Origin: Cryomorpha sp963836915 | GTDB taxonomy: Bacteria > Bacteroidota > Bacteroidia > Flavobacteriales_D > Cryomorphaceae | NCBI GenBank assembly: GCA_963836915.1 | Contig: CAWILH010000002.1 | Span: 4,216,001-4,280,000, forward strand | Direction of reading: 5' to 3' | DNA: 64,000 nucleotides | Shown: positions 9,354-18,643 of the stretch, piece after piece | How positions within the stretch are numbered: the stretch's first letter is position 1 | Layout of the letters: each line of letters opens with the position of its first letter | Made by a program: the position numbers and the translations under genes | The notes under the pieces: model-generated | Told to the model about the DNA's origin: nothing | Databases searched by the model: none | What the model saw: the letters and a program-made list of their open reading frames with translations, nothing else

Positions 9354-9842
9354 ATGGCTTCTCTCGATATCGTATCAGAAGTAGATTTGCAAACCGTAGA
9401 TAACGCTATAAACGCTGCAAAGAAGGAAATAGAAACACGCTATGACTTCAAAGGCACAAATAGTGAGATCGAACTGGACAAGAAGAATATGATTGTTAGG
9501 ATCACCACGGAAAATGATTTTCGCATTGATCAGATCGAAAAAGTGCTGATAGGCCGTTTTGTAAAAGCCAGAATCGATCCCCAGAGCCTTGATCTCTCCA
9601 AGGATTTTTACGTTTCGGGAAAAGTGGTGAAGAAAGATATTGCGGTAAACAAGGGTATAGACCGGGAGACGGCAAAGAAGATAGTAAAGGCCATAAAGGA
9701 TGCCAAGATCAAAGTGGAAGCGCAGATCATGGAAGATCAGGTGCGGGTGACGTCGAAGTCTATCGATAACCTTCAACAAGTTATGGCCATTTGCCGGAAA
9801 GGCGATTTTGAACTGCCGCTCCAGTTTACGAATATGAAGTGA
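9354..9842 (+). CDS. yajQ: YajQ-family cyclic-di-GMP-binding protein
   Basis: 162 residues, the usual length of this family (DUF520). Recognisable blocks are MASLDIVSEVDLQTVDNAIN, RYDFKGTNSEIELD, the central VKKDIAVNKGIDRETAKKI and the C-terminal LQQVMAICRKGDFELPLQF. YajQ proteins bind nucleotides or c-di-GMP and have been linked to RNA or transcription-factor interactions. It is a cytoplasmic single gene divergent from the SusC operon, and nothing links it to the polysaccharide genes. Confidence 0.95.
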   Translation: MASLDIVSEVDLQTVDNAINAAKKEIETRYDFKGTNSEIELDKKNMIVRITTENDFRIDQIEKVLIGRFVKARIDPQSLDLSKDFYVSGKVVKKDIAVNKGIDRETAKKIVKAIKDAKIKVEAQIMEDQVRVTSKSIDNLQQVMAICRKGDFELPLQFTNMK

Positions 9843-10042
9843 TTTTTTTTGAGCTGCAAGCTATCTGCTACAAGGATCACGCCCGATCGGAAAGTGGATT
9901 GAAAATGAATTATGTAGCACTGATGGGGAGAAATTGATGGTGATCACTTAACGCTTCCTGAGTCAACATGGTAGTTGGCCTTAGCCCTGTTGCAGCTTGA
10001 TGCTAGTAGCTTTTAAAGAACTTCAAAACGAATTATTCTTGA

Positions 10043-10923
10043 ATGAACCCAAAGCATAAAGCGTATCTGGCGCTATTTTTTGTAGCGCTTTTTTATGGCC
10101 TTAATTATGTTATCGCCAAGGAAGTGATGCCAAATTATATCGCTCCGCGTGGCTTTATTTTTATCCGCGTGGTGGGGCAGGCGCCCTGTTCTTCTTGATT
10201 TCGGTATTCTTTAAGTTTGAGCGGCGCATTGCGCGGCGCGATTGGTTCCGTATTCTGCTCTGTGGCGTTTTTGGGGTAGCGGGAAATCAATTACTGTTTT
10301 TTGAAGGGCTCAATCTTACCACCCCCATCAATGCATCGGTCATCATGACTTCAAATCCGGTGCTGGTGCTAGTTGCCAGCGCCATCATACTAAAGGAGCC
10401 GTTGCGAAAATGGAAAATAGTGGGGGTTCTATTGGGCGGCGCCGGAGCCTTACTGCTCATCTTAGGGCGCGGAGATGTGTCGCTCACCGATAGCTCCAAG
10501 AGCATGGGCAATATGCTCGTGCTGCTCAATGCGGGGAGTTATGCCATCTATCTCGTGATCGTAAAACCGCTGATGCGAAAGTATGAGCCGCTGCAAATCA
10601 TACGGTGGGTTTTTCTCGCTGGACTCTTGCTTGTTGCGCCTATCGGATTTCCCCAGTTTGTCGCAGCAGACTGGTCGGCATGGCCTACGGTCGTGTTTTT
10701 TCAGGTTGGCTATGTCGTAGTCTGCACGACCTTTCTCGCCTATCTATTAAATGTATTTGCTTTAAAGACCGTCAGCTCGTCAACTGCCAGCACCTTCATT
10801 TATTTGCAACCCCTTTTTACTACTTTGATCGCGCTGGCACTTGCAAAAGATGCATTGTCGATTCGCGCTGCAATCGCCGCAGGACTTATTTTTACCGGGG
10901 TTTATCTGGTCACCAAAAAGTAA
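10043..10923 (+). CDS. EamA/DMT-family transporter, one frameshift
   Basis: The protein opens MNPKHKAYLALFFVALFYGLN from ATG 10043, an EamA-type first helix, but that frame closes at 10198. The downstream frame carries the rest: ILLCGVFGVAGNQLLFFEGL, NASVIMTSNPVLVLVASAII, ending TGVYLVTKK, typical of a ten-helix drug/metabolite exporter. Adding one base to the G-run at 10174-10177 restores an uninterrupted protein reading VVGAGALFFLISVFFK across the join. I read this as one roughly 293-residue gene with a sequence error or a very recent mutation. Substrate unknown. Confidence 0.82.
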
Positions 10924-10946
10924 GTTGCGATCAGTTCGGAGCCTAT

Positions 10947-12224
10947 TTAAATTTTAATTTCAGGCAGGTACTCTGCTTCCGCAAATCTGCCCATCAAAGC
11001 GTTTGATAGGATCAGGCTGAGCAGTACAAAACTGCTGAACATAAAAAAGCCCGTTTGAAGGCTCGACTTATTGGTGGTAAGCACATCAGCATTTTTGGCT
11101 ATGCCTTCGAGTTGGCTCAGCTGCTCGGAAATGATACCCGAGAAGCCGATGTACGACATGAAGATGGCAACGACCATAACATCGGCCATCGACCATTTAC
11201 CGGTTTTAAAAACTAGAATTCTTATTGTTTTATTTTGGCGTAAGCTTTCGCTAAAAATATAGAGAAGCGAAGCCGTAATCTTTGCAAACGGAAAGAGCAC
11301 ACTAAAGGCCATGACTAGAATGCCTACCGCCACGAGATCGGCCTTGCCTTGTGCAAACATGAGCTCGACGACTTCGATGATGCTCTTGCTCTTAAAAAAC
11401 AATACCTGATTGCTAAAACCTACCCGCTCTCCGAGCAATTGGAATTTTAGCTCGGCTATGCGCGCATCAATTTCTATCATCGGCAGCACGATGCCGAGCA
11501 CGAGTGGCAGCAGGGCGATGGCTATTGCGATGAGCCATTCCAATTTTTCTTTTGGCTTACAGAATAGCAGTGTGCCGGCCAATACCAGAAAGATGATGTA
11601 CAAGGCATAGGTATATGGCTTCTTGCTCAGCTCCAGCAAGTTGCCTTCTACAGTGAGCTGCTTCACAGCGTTGGGACGATCGGTATAGTTGCGACGCGCG
11701 AGAATCTCATTTTGGATGGTATAATCGGTTTCGGCAAATGTATCGTCGGCGTAGGTATCTACTTTTTTAAGGATATAATCCTTTAAGTCGCGCCGGTTTT
11801 GCTTGTCTTCCAGAAACTTCATGATCTGGTTGGTGAATGCCGGGATATCGCGTTTCATCTTTCCGAAAACATCGAGCAGGTCGGCACCGGCATTTTTGAA
11901 AAACCCCTTAAAGCTGCCTTCATTCTCCTTCTTGAAGCTTTTTTCCAGATCAGTGATTATGGTGGTCAGCAAGTTGGATATACGCTTCTTCATCACTTTT
12001 TTATTGGCTTCACTCAGGTCGAGCTCTTCCACTTTTTTGGTGACCACCGTCGCCACGATCGCTTTCCACTCATCTACATTAAAGAGTCCGTATTTGGCCT
12101 TGCTCAGTTCTACTAGGTCTTCTTGTAGAGCCCGTCGTTTTTGCTCAATGGCAAAAACCTGTACCGTGCAATAAAATGCTCCCGCGAGCAGAAAAAGCAA
12201 AAAGATCAGTTTGGGGTGTTTCAT
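10947..12224 (-). CDS. PqiA-domain inner-membrane protein
   Basis: 425 residues. A signal-anchor helix at about 7-25 is followed by a long charged extracytoplasmic region (about 30-205) rich in Lys/Asp and predicted helical, then at least four membrane segments from about 210. The C-terminal part matches the paraquat-inducible protein A domain: FPFAKITASLLYIFSESL and GKWSMADVMVVAIFMSYIG. Family members work in envelope lipid or stress functions with MCE proteins, but no MCE partner is next to it. It converges on the EamA gene with a 23-bp gap. Confidence 0.75.
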   Translation of the reverse strand: MKHPKLIFLLFLLAGAFYCTVQVFAIEQKRRALQEDLVELSKAKYGLFNVDEWKAIVATVVTKKVEELDLSEANKKVMKKRISNLLTTIITDLEKSFKKENEGSFKGFFKNAGADLLDVFGKMKRDIPAFTNQIMKFLEDKQNRRDLKDYILKKVDTYADDTFAETDYTIQNEILARRNYTDRPNAVKQLTVEGNLLELSKKPYTYALYIIFLVLAGTLLFCKPKEKLEWLIAIAIALLPLVLGIVLPMIEIDARIAELKFQLLGERVGFSNQVLFFKSKSIIEVVELMFAQGKADLVAVGILVMAFSVLFPFAKITASLLYIFSESLRQNKTIRILVFKTGKWSMADVMVVAIFMSYIGFSGIISEQLSQLEGIAKNADVLTTNKSSLQTGFFMFSSFVLLSLILSNALMGRFAEAEYLPEIKI

Positions 12225-12270
12225 TCGGGCGATGAAGCTAATGATTGTATGGGAAAGGGAAAAAGAAAAG

Positions 12271-12575
12271 CGCTATGGGCGGCGCCCATAGCGTACTATC
12301 TCGACCTTTCAGGCCGAAGGGGTTTCATCCAGCTTTCTCGATGGCACTCAGATTCATCTACTCCCTCGGCCTGAAAGGTGGAGATAGACGGCATTGAGCA
12401 TCGCTCAATGCCAAACGAGGTTGAGCCATAGCGTACTATCTCGACCTTTCAGGCCGAAGGGGTTTCATCCAACTTTCTCGATGACACTCAGATTCATCTA
12501 CTCCCTCGGCCTGAAAGGTCGAGATAGACGGCATTGAGCATCGCTCAATGCCGAACAAGGTTAAGCCATAGCGTA
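12271..12575. repeat. Two 140-bp palindromic repeat units (left arm of REPtron)
   Basis: A perfect hairpin at 12271-12293 (arms CGCTATGGGC/GCCCATAGCG) starts the block. The unit beginning CCATAGCGTACTATCTCGAC occurs at 12286 and 12426, and its first bases recur at 12566, giving a period of 140 bp. Inside each unit TATCTCGACCTTTCAGGCCG pairs with CGGCCTGAAAGGTCGAGATA, and GGCATTGAGC/GCTCAATGCC forms a second perfect hairpin. No coding sequence is seen. Confidence 0.85.
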
Positions 12576-12672
12576 CTTTTCAAGCTGGAAGAAAATAAAA
12601 GTGATGGAGCTTGGACGGATAAGCCGAGAATTTGATTTAAAATATATTCAAGCAAATTTCAGGATAATTTAG

Positions 12673-13098
12673 CGCTATGGGCGGTGCCCATAGCGGACTA
12701 TCTCGACCTTTCAGGCCGATGAGGTAGAATCCCTTCGGCCTGAAAGGTCGAGATAGACCGCGGTGTGCGAAGCGCACCGCGTCAAAGAGATCTCAGCGAA
12801 ACCCATATATCAGATTCCTTCCTTATCTATCAAATCCTTTCGGCCTGAAAGGTCGAGATAGACCGCGGTATGCGAAGCGCACCGCGTCAAAGAGATCTCA
12901 GCGAAACTCATGTATCAGATTCCTGCCTTATCTATCAAATCCCTTCGGCCTGAAAGGTAGAGATAGACCGCGGTGTGCGAAGCGCACCGCGTCAAAGAGA
13001 TTCTCAGCGAAACCCATGTATCAGATTCCTGCCTTATCTATCAAATCCCTTCGGCCTGAAAGGTAGAGATAGACCGCGGTGTGCGAAGCGCACCGCGA
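12673..13098. repeat. Four tandem units of about 105 bp with hairpins, left of the transposase
   Basis: A CGCTATGGGC-type hairpin (12673-12695) is followed by units each starting CGGCCTGAAAGGT at 12736, 12841, 12946 and 13052, a period of 105-106 bp. Each carries the hairpin CGCGGTGTGC-GAA-GCGCACCGCG and most carry the spacer TCTCAGCGAAAC. The first unit's CGGCCTGAAAGGTCGAGATA also pairs with the TATCTCGACCTTTCAGGCCG before it. Confidence 0.88.
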
Positions 13099-13125
13099 GG
13101 GATTTCAGAATCAAAACAAGAACGA

Positions 13126-13581
13126 TCAATCCCAAATATATCTTTCGTCAAATTCGATTTGGTGTTTTCTGAGCAAGCCCCTGAGCTCGTCTTTAAAGCC
13201 ATTCTTCTTTTCGTGATGTTCACGTTGATTTTCAATGTACTTGATGAGAGACTTTTTTCGGCCTACATCGACGGAAAAAACAGCATACCCGTTTTGCCAT
13301 CTGAAGTCTTTGTATTTCTGCCCCTTCGTTTTCATCCATTTCGACGATTCGGTCTTGATCTCTTCGAGCAGGGTCATGATCATGATTTTTCTGCTCAGTG
13401 TGCAATAGATGTGGACGTGATTTTCATGGCCGCCCACTCTTATCGGATAGCACTCCATATTGTTGCAGGTGCCAGCCAAGTAACTGAATAGATCTTGTTC
13501 GATCGACTCGTCAATTATTCTAACCCGGTATTTGGTGCTGAATACGATGTGAACGTGAACTTCGGAGAGTGATTGAGCCAT
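13126..13581 (-). CDS. IS200-like Y1 transposase / REP-associated transposase (RAYT)
   Basis: 151 residues, the length of IS200/IS605 TnpA. An HUH motif is seen as ENHVHIYC at about 53-60 and the single candidate catalytic Tyr lies in IKYIENQREHH near residue 115. The opening LSEVHVHIVFSTKYR is typical of Y1_Tnp proteins. It has no TnpB partner and is flanked on both sides by arrays of hairpin repeats (12271-13098 and 13650-13968), the arrangement described for RAYT genes with REP sequences. It probably cuts and moves these hairpins as single-stranded DNA; a domesticated role is also possible. Confidence 0.88.
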   Translation of the reverse strand: MAQSLSEVHVHIVFSTKYRVRIIDESIEQDLFSYLAGTCNNMECYPIRVGGHENHVHIYCTLSRKIMIMTLLEEIKTESSKWMKTKGQKYKDFRWQNGYAVFSVDVGRKKSLIKYIENQREHHEKKNGFKDELRGLLRKHQIEFDERYIWD

Positions 13582-13649
13582 GATTTGTTGTTTTAGATTT
13601 TACCTAATCTACTCATTTATAATTTAATATCGGACTAAAATAAAAAGGT

Positions 13650-13968
13650 CGCTATGGGCACCGCCCATAGCGGCCTATCTCGATCTTTCAGGCCGATGAA
13701 ATAGAATCCCTTCGGCCTGAAAGGTCGAGATAGACCGCGGTGTGCGAAGCGCACCGCGTCAAGAGATCTCAGCGAAACCCATATATCAGATTCCTTCCTT
13801 ATCTATCAAATCCTTTCGGCCTGAAAGGTCGAGATAGACCGCGGTATGCGAAGCGCACCGCGTCAAAGAGATCTCAGCGAAACTCATGTATCAGATTCCT
13901 GCCTTATCTATCAAATCCCTTCGGCCTGAAAGGTCGAGATAGACCGCGGTGTGCGAAGCGCACCGCGC
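13650..13968. repeat. Three tandem hairpin repeat units right of the transposase
   Basis: The block opens with a CGCTATGGGC-type hairpin at 13650-13672 and continues with units starting CGGCCTGAAAGGTCGAGATA at 13713, 13817 and 13922 (period 104-105 bp). The units match those left of the transposase almost base for base, including the CATATATCAGATTCCTTCC spacer variant in the first unit on each side and the CATGTATCAGATTCCTGCC variant in the next. Confidence 0.88.
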
Positions 13969-14063
13969 TTAGAGATAAAATCATTTTTTTTTCCGATCGG
14001 TTTCTGTATTTTGTGCCATTCTCATTTTTGGCGAGAGCCTGACTTTAAAAAAACAATCCGAAT

Positions 14064-16838
14064 ATGTCAAATCATCCATACAATATTGAAAAAGAGCTTG
14101 ATACGAACGCTGGGAAACTAAGGTATTTCAGTCTTAAGGAACTTCAAGATCAAGGTCATAAGATAAGTAAGCTACCTTTTTCCATTCGCATTCTACTTGA
14201 AAACTGTCTCAGAAATTACGATGATTTTTCGGTAACGAAAGAGAATATTGATACGCTGCTCAATTGGTCTCCCGAAGCTTCGGATAAGGATATTCCCTTC
14301 AAGCCGGCCCGTGTGCTGATGCAAGATTTTACCGGAGTTCCCGCCGTGGTAGATATCGCCAGCCTGCGCGCCGAAGCAGAGCGAAAAGGCAAAGATCCGC
14401 AGCAGATCAATCCGCTTATACCGGTAGATTTGGTGATCGATCATTCCGTTCAAGTCGACTATTTTGGAACGAATTACTCTTATGAGAAAAACGTAGAAGT
14501 GGAGTATGAGCGCAATAGCGAGCGGTATCAATTGCTAAAATGGGCTCAGAAGGCTTTCAATAATTTCTCGGTGGTGCCGCCGGGTATGGGTATTTGCCAT
14601 CAGGTAAATCTTGAATACTTGGCGCAGGGTGTCACGGCGCGTGATGGGTACGCATTTCCCGATACCCTGGTCGGCACCGATTCCCATACGCCCATGGTCA
14701 ATGGTATAGGCGTGGTAGGCTGGGGTGTAGGGGGCATAGAAGCCGAGGCTGCACTGCTGGGGCAACCGGTTTATTTCATCATGCCCGAAGTTATTGGTCT
14801 CCGGCTCAATGGGCAATTGCCCGGCGGGAACCACGGCTACCGATATGGTGCTTACCATAACCAAGCTGCTGCGCGATCATGGCGTAGTGGGCAAATTTGT
14901 GGAAGTATTTGGCCAGGCCTCGATCATCTTTCCATTCCCGATCGCGCCACAATCAGCAATATGTCGCCCGAATTTGGATGCACAGTGACTTATTTTCCTA
15001 TTGATAATCAGACGCTCAGGTATATGGCAAATACGAATAGGAGCTCAGAACAGATCGAGCTGGTAGAAGATTATTGTAAGGCCAATATGCTATGGCGCGA
15101 AAATGAAGATGAAATCCAATATTCCCATGTGCTTGAGCTTGATCTCGATACGGTGGTGCCTACCGTGGCAGGGCCTAAGCGCCCACAAGATAAGATTGCC
15201 CTTACCGATCTGGACACTTCCTTCCAGTCGCTGCTCCATGAAGTGCACGGCAGGCGCTACATCGCTCCCGAAAAGCGCGAAGTAGGCCGATGGCTGGCCG
15301 AAGGCGGTAGCCAAACGGAGCGAATGGACAACGATACCGATGTGGCTGTTGAAGTGAAGACTTCTGAAAAGCAAGGATTGAAGACGGTGCAGATAAGTCT
15401 TCAAAATCAAGAGTATACGCTTAGCGACGGTGCCGTGGTAATAGCGGCTATTACGAGCTGCACCAATACATCAAACCCGAGCGTGATGATAGGTGCCGGT
15501 CTGGTGGCACGAAAAGCGGTGGAGCGTGGCATAGACGTAAAGCCATGGGTGAAGACCAGTTTGGCGCCCGGCTCGAAGGTGGTGACTGATTATCTGGAAG
15601 CAGCTAACCTGCTGAAAGACTTGGAAGCACTCCGTTTTCATGTAGTGGGTTACGGTTGCACCTCGTGTATCGGCAATAGCCGGCCGCTGCCGCCACATAT
15701 TGCCAAGGCTGTGGAAGAGAATGAGTTGGTCGTGGCTTCCGCCCTTTCGGGAAATAGAAATTTTGAAGCCCGTGTGCACCCGCAAGTTAAAATGAACTTC
15801 CTGATGTCGCCCATGCTCGTAGTGGCTTTTGCACTGGCCGGTAGGGTTGATATCGATCTTGACAGCGAGCCATTAGGTTATGATAGCAATATGGAGCCGG
15901 TATTTCTCAAAGATATCTGGCCTACCACCGAAGAGATTTTTGAAGTGATGGGCGATGTGCTTACCGCAAAAGACTATGAGAAAAATTATGGAGAGATCTT
16001 CGATGGCAATGCACAATGGAAAGCGCTCAAAGCACCCGAATCAAAAAGCTATCAATGGAGTGATGAATCGACCTATATTAAGGAAGCCCCATTTTTTCAA
16101 AACCTTCCCAACGAGCCCGAAGCGCTTCAAAATGTAGAAGCTGCCCATGTGCTTCTGCTTTTGGGCGATAGTATCACGACCGATCATATCTCGCCCGCAG
16201 GCTCCTTCAGCAAAGACTCTCCAGCGGGAGATTATTTGGTGAATAGGGGAGTGGAAAAACGGGATTTTAATTCCTATGGCTCCCGTCGCGGAAATGATGA
16301 AGTGATGACCCGTGGCACCTTTGCCAATGTGAGGATCAAGAACAAGCTTGCCAGCAAAGAAGGTGGCTATACCACATTCATCCCTTCGGGGGAAGAGATG
16401 ACGGTATTTGCGGCGGCAGAAAAATACCGCGAAAGCGAAACTCAACTCGTCGTGCTGGCAGGCAAGGAATACGGAAGCGGCTCATCACGCGATTGGGCCG
16501 CCAAAGGAACGTTGTTGCTTGGAATCCGGGCGGTAATCGCCGAGAGTTATGAAAGGATACACAGGAGTAATTTGGTGGGTATGGGCGTGCTTCCGCTTCA
16601 ATTTGCCGATGGCGAAAGCGCAGAAAGCTTAGGGCTCGACGGACATGAGAAAATAAGTATACACGGTGTGGCCGAAGGTTTGGAACCTATGAAAAAGCTC
16701 AAGGCAAAAGCGGTTCAAAAAGATGGTGGAACCATTGAATTTGAAGTCCTTGCGCGTCTTGATTCAAAGATTGAGATTGAATATTATCGCCACGGCGGAA
16801 TCCTGCAATATGTGTTCCGGCAGTTTTTGGAAAAGTAG
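14064..16838 (+). CDS. acnA: Aconitate hydratase (AcnA/IRP type) with two compensating indels
   Basis: 924 residues, the normal length for AcnA, which interconverts citrate and isocitrate in the TCA cycle. Fe-S and active-site blocks are clear: TLVGTDSHTPMVNGIGVVGW, AITSCTNTSNPSVMIGAGL, GYGCTSCIGNSRPLP, LLGDSITTDHISPAGSF, GSRRGNDEVMTRGTFANVR and GKEYGSGSSRDWAAKGT. Between about 14826 and 14914 the annotated frame reads nonsense for the family (YRYGAYHNQAAARSW), while the next frame reads TTATDMVLTITKLLRDHG and GVVGKFVEVFG, the expected sequence. One extra G near 14826-14828 and one missing C near 14913 account for this. The true protein is likely intact. Confidence 0.95.
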   Translation: MSNHPYNIEKELDTNAGKLRYFSLKELQDQGHKISKLPFSIRILLENCLRNYDDFSVTKENIDTLLNWSPEASDKDIPFKPARVLMQDFTGVPAVVDIASLRAEAERKGKDPQQINPLIPVDLVIDHSVQVDYFGTNYSYEKNVEVEYERNSERYQLLKWAQKAFNNFSVVPPGMGICHQVNLEYLAQGVTARDGYAFPDTLVGTDSHTPMVNGIGVVGWGVGGIEAEAALLGQPVYFIMPEVIGLRLNGQLPGGNHGYRYGAYHNQAAARSWRSGQICGSIWPGLDHLSIPDRATISNMSPEFGCTVTYFPIDNQTLRYMANTNRSSEQIELVEDYCKANMLWRENEDEIQYSHVLELDLDTVVPTVAGPKRPQDKIALTDLDTSFQSLLHEVHGRRYIAPEKREVGRWLAEGGSQTERMDNDTDVAVEVKTSEKQGLKTVQISLQNQEYTLSDGAVVIAAITSCTNTSNPSVMIGAGLVARKAVERGIDVKPWVKTSLAPGSKVVTDYLEAANLLKDLEALRFHVVGYGCTSCIGNSRPLPPHIAKAVEENELVVASALSGNRNFEARVHPQVKMNFLMSPMLVVAFALAGRVDIDLDSEPLGYDSNMEPVFLKDIWPTTEEIFEVMGDVLTAKDYEKNYGEIFDGNAQWKALKAPESKSYQWSDESTYIKEAPFFQNLPNEPEALQNVEAAHVLLLLGDSITTDHISPAGSFSKDSPAGDYLVNRGVEKRDFNSYGSRRGNDEVMTRGTFANVRIKNKLASKEGGYTTFIPSGEEMTVFAAAEKYRESETQLVVLAGKEYGSGSSRDWAAKGTLLLGIRAVIAESYERIHRSNLVGMGVLPLQFADGESAESLGLDGHEKISIHGVAEGLEPMKKLKAKAVQKDGGTIEFEVLARLDSKIEIEYYRHGGILQYVFRQFLEK

Positions 16839-16867
16839 GGACTCTGTTGGTAAGTAGTCCTTTTTTT
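16839..16867 (+). terminator. Probable terminator after acnA
   Basis: GGACT (16839-16843) pairs with AGTCC (16856-16860), followed directly by seven T. The stem is only 5 bp, so the call is moderate. Confidence 0.5.
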
Positions 16868-16967
16868 CGATCAAATTGAGATGGCTACGGTAGGTTGAAA
16901 GGCACTACTGAAATCATCGGGGCGACTGGTTGTCCTTGTCTCAGTAGTGAAGATTTTGTCTATTAAA

Positions 16968-17122
16968 ACATCTCGATACCCATCCACGAGGACTTTATCC
17001 TGGCAGGGATGAGCACTATTTGATACTTCGTGGATTCACTCGATGTGACGCGGTCCTTAACGGATTTTCAAGACACATCTCGATACAAATCCACGGAGAC
17101 TTAATCCTGGCGTGGATGAGCA
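16968..17122. repeat. Two diverged copies of a roughly 46-bp direct repeat
   Basis: ACATCTCGATACCCATCCAC (from 16968) continuing to GGGATGAGC, and ACATCTCGATACAAATCCAC (from 17075) continuing to GTGGATGAGC, are about 107 bp apart in the gap between acnA and the next gene. Both contain a short inverted pair (CATCCAC or ATCCAC with GGATG-type ends). Origin unknown; nothing coding seen. Confidence 0.55.
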
Positions 17123-17146
17123 ATCAGGTCGTTTTAAGGAGAAGTC

Positions 17147-18643
17147 CTAATTGTACATTCTGCTCTGGCTGCCAGACACCATCTCTCCAAACCTAAAACG
17201 CAATAGCCCCATCGCGATTGAGACATTCGGGCGGTCATCACGTGTGAAGTAGAGCAAGTCGCGGGTGGCTACGCCAAGTTCCCAGCTTCCTTCGCCAATA
17301 TTGAAGGTGAATCCGAGCGGCACGCGGAAAGCATAATTATCACCGGCAGCGATACCGGCTGAGATGCGCACGGCAGTAGTGGGGATATAATCAGCTCCAA
17401 GCGCAAAAGCCACACGGTCTATATTGCCGGGCTCATCGTTTAAAGGTAATGCAAGGTCAAGCCCAAATTGAAATTTCTCGTTGTAGAAGTAGCCAAACCC
17501 AAATCTTGCTTGCGTTGGCAAATTCACTTTTTGCTCTTCAAGCCCAGTCCAATTAAAGATTCCATCACGACCGGCAAAAACGTCAAACTCATTGAATACA
17601 TTATAACTTTCGATACCCGTGCTCTCAATATCGTAGACCAAGGTATCTTGCGAACTGTAAACATTCCCATCGAAGGTTATGGAGCCTATGTCAACGATAG
17701 CCGCCGAAACCCTAAACTTATCATTTAATTCGAGCGCCAGCCCTAGGTCGAAGCCAAAACCAGACCCTACAAACCCGTCGCCATCAGAACCTACAAAAGA
17801 TGGGTTGGTGAGCTCGCTGCTGCCGTAATCAATATCGATAGCGGGCGAAGATGCGGTGTAAGCCTGCTTTACTTCATTATCTTCAATGGTCACATTCAGT
17901 AAATAAAGCCCTTGTAGGTATTTTATTCCAACCCCGCCGGAAAGTGAAAGGTCATCATTTTCAAAAAAAGTCTTTCCATAACCCACGCTGTATTCCATAT
18001 ACGATATTGCCTTCACCACAGTGCCATCATAGAGTGACGATCCCAGCCGCGGATCGGTAGAAAACCCTTGCACCACATCATCGAGCTGGGCAGAGTTTGG
18101 CCCTTGATTGGCAATGGTATCGCGGCTTCCATCGGCGCGGGCGACGATCCATTGATCGAAATAAGGATCGGCATAACCGGTCCAAAGTTGATTGGCTCCT
18201 TCGGTATTGAAGGTGGAGTATTGACTGCCACGAAAATTAATACCGAATGCGAAATTTCCTGCTTTCGCGGTATTGAGTGAAAATCCAAAAATATTGGCGT
18301 TGATGTCAAATGATAAAACCGAATTTTGAAAATCTGAAGCCGCATTAAACTTATCGGTTATTGAGAGATTTTGATCTACCGCAGTGATCCCGTCCCAAAG
18401 ATCGGATTTCGTAAATCCTTCTGCGTAAAGTGAAGCTCCTATTGCTCCAAAGCCGAAAGTGAACTTTTTCTCAAACTTATTTCCGAAGGCCAGATTGGCC
18501 GGATTGATTCCCAATGCTTGATAGTCGGTGGCGAAAGCAGTTACGGCTCCGCGACCGGTTTCGGAAAATGCCGCACCCTCGGTTTGGGAGTAGGATAGAT
18601 GGTAGGCGAGCAGGGCTAGGGTGATGGTTAGGGTTTTTTTCAT
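17147..18643 (-). CDS. Outer-membrane beta-barrel protein, DUF5723-like
   Basis: 498 residues with a signal peptide (MKKTLTITLALLAYHLSYSQ). The opening TDYQALGINPANLAFGNKFE and the many short amphipathic strands (FGFGAIGASLYAEG, VGIKYLQGLYLLNVTIED, DLGLALELNDKFRVSAAI, RFGFGYFYNEKFQFGLDLAL) are typical of Bacteroidota PorV/FadL-like barrels grouped under DUF5723. Function is unknown. Single gene; the divergent gap of 360 bp leads to a DUF4235-like gene. A role in transport or secretion is only inference. Confidence 0.65.
   Translation of the reverse strand: MKKTLTITLALLAYHLSYSQTEGAAFSETGRGAVTAFATDYQALGINPANLAFGNKFEKKFTFGFGAIGASLYAEGFTKSDLWDGITAVDQNLSITDKFNAASDFQNSVLSFDINANIFGFSLNTAKAGNFAFGINFRGSQYSTFNTEGANQLWTGYADPYFDQWIVARADGSRDTIANQGPNSAQLDDVVQGFSTDPRLGSSLYDGTVVKAISYMEYSVGYGKTFFENDDLSLSGGVGIKYLQGLYLLNVTIEDNEVKQAYTASSPAIDIDYGSSELTNPSFVGSDGDGFVGSGFGFDLGLALELNDKFRVSAAIVDIGSITFDGNVYSSQDTLVYDIESTGIESYNVFNEFDVFAGRDGIFNWTGLEEQKVNLPTQARFGFGYFYNEKFQFGLDLALPLNDEPGNIDRVAFALGADYIPTTAVRISAGIAAGDNYAFRVPLGFTFNIGEGSWELGVATRDLLYFTRDDRPNVSIAMGLLRFRFGEMVSGSQSRMYN

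Noticed and set aside
12736..13968. Regular 105-bp repeats as a CRISPR array
   Set aside because: The whole unit is repeated, including what would be the spacer, the unit is too long, and no cas gene is present. The hairpins plus the Y1 transposase explain it better.
13740..14042. A 100-residue plus-strand frame
   Set aside because: It is translated repeat DNA (the protein repeats with the hairpin units) and has no start context.
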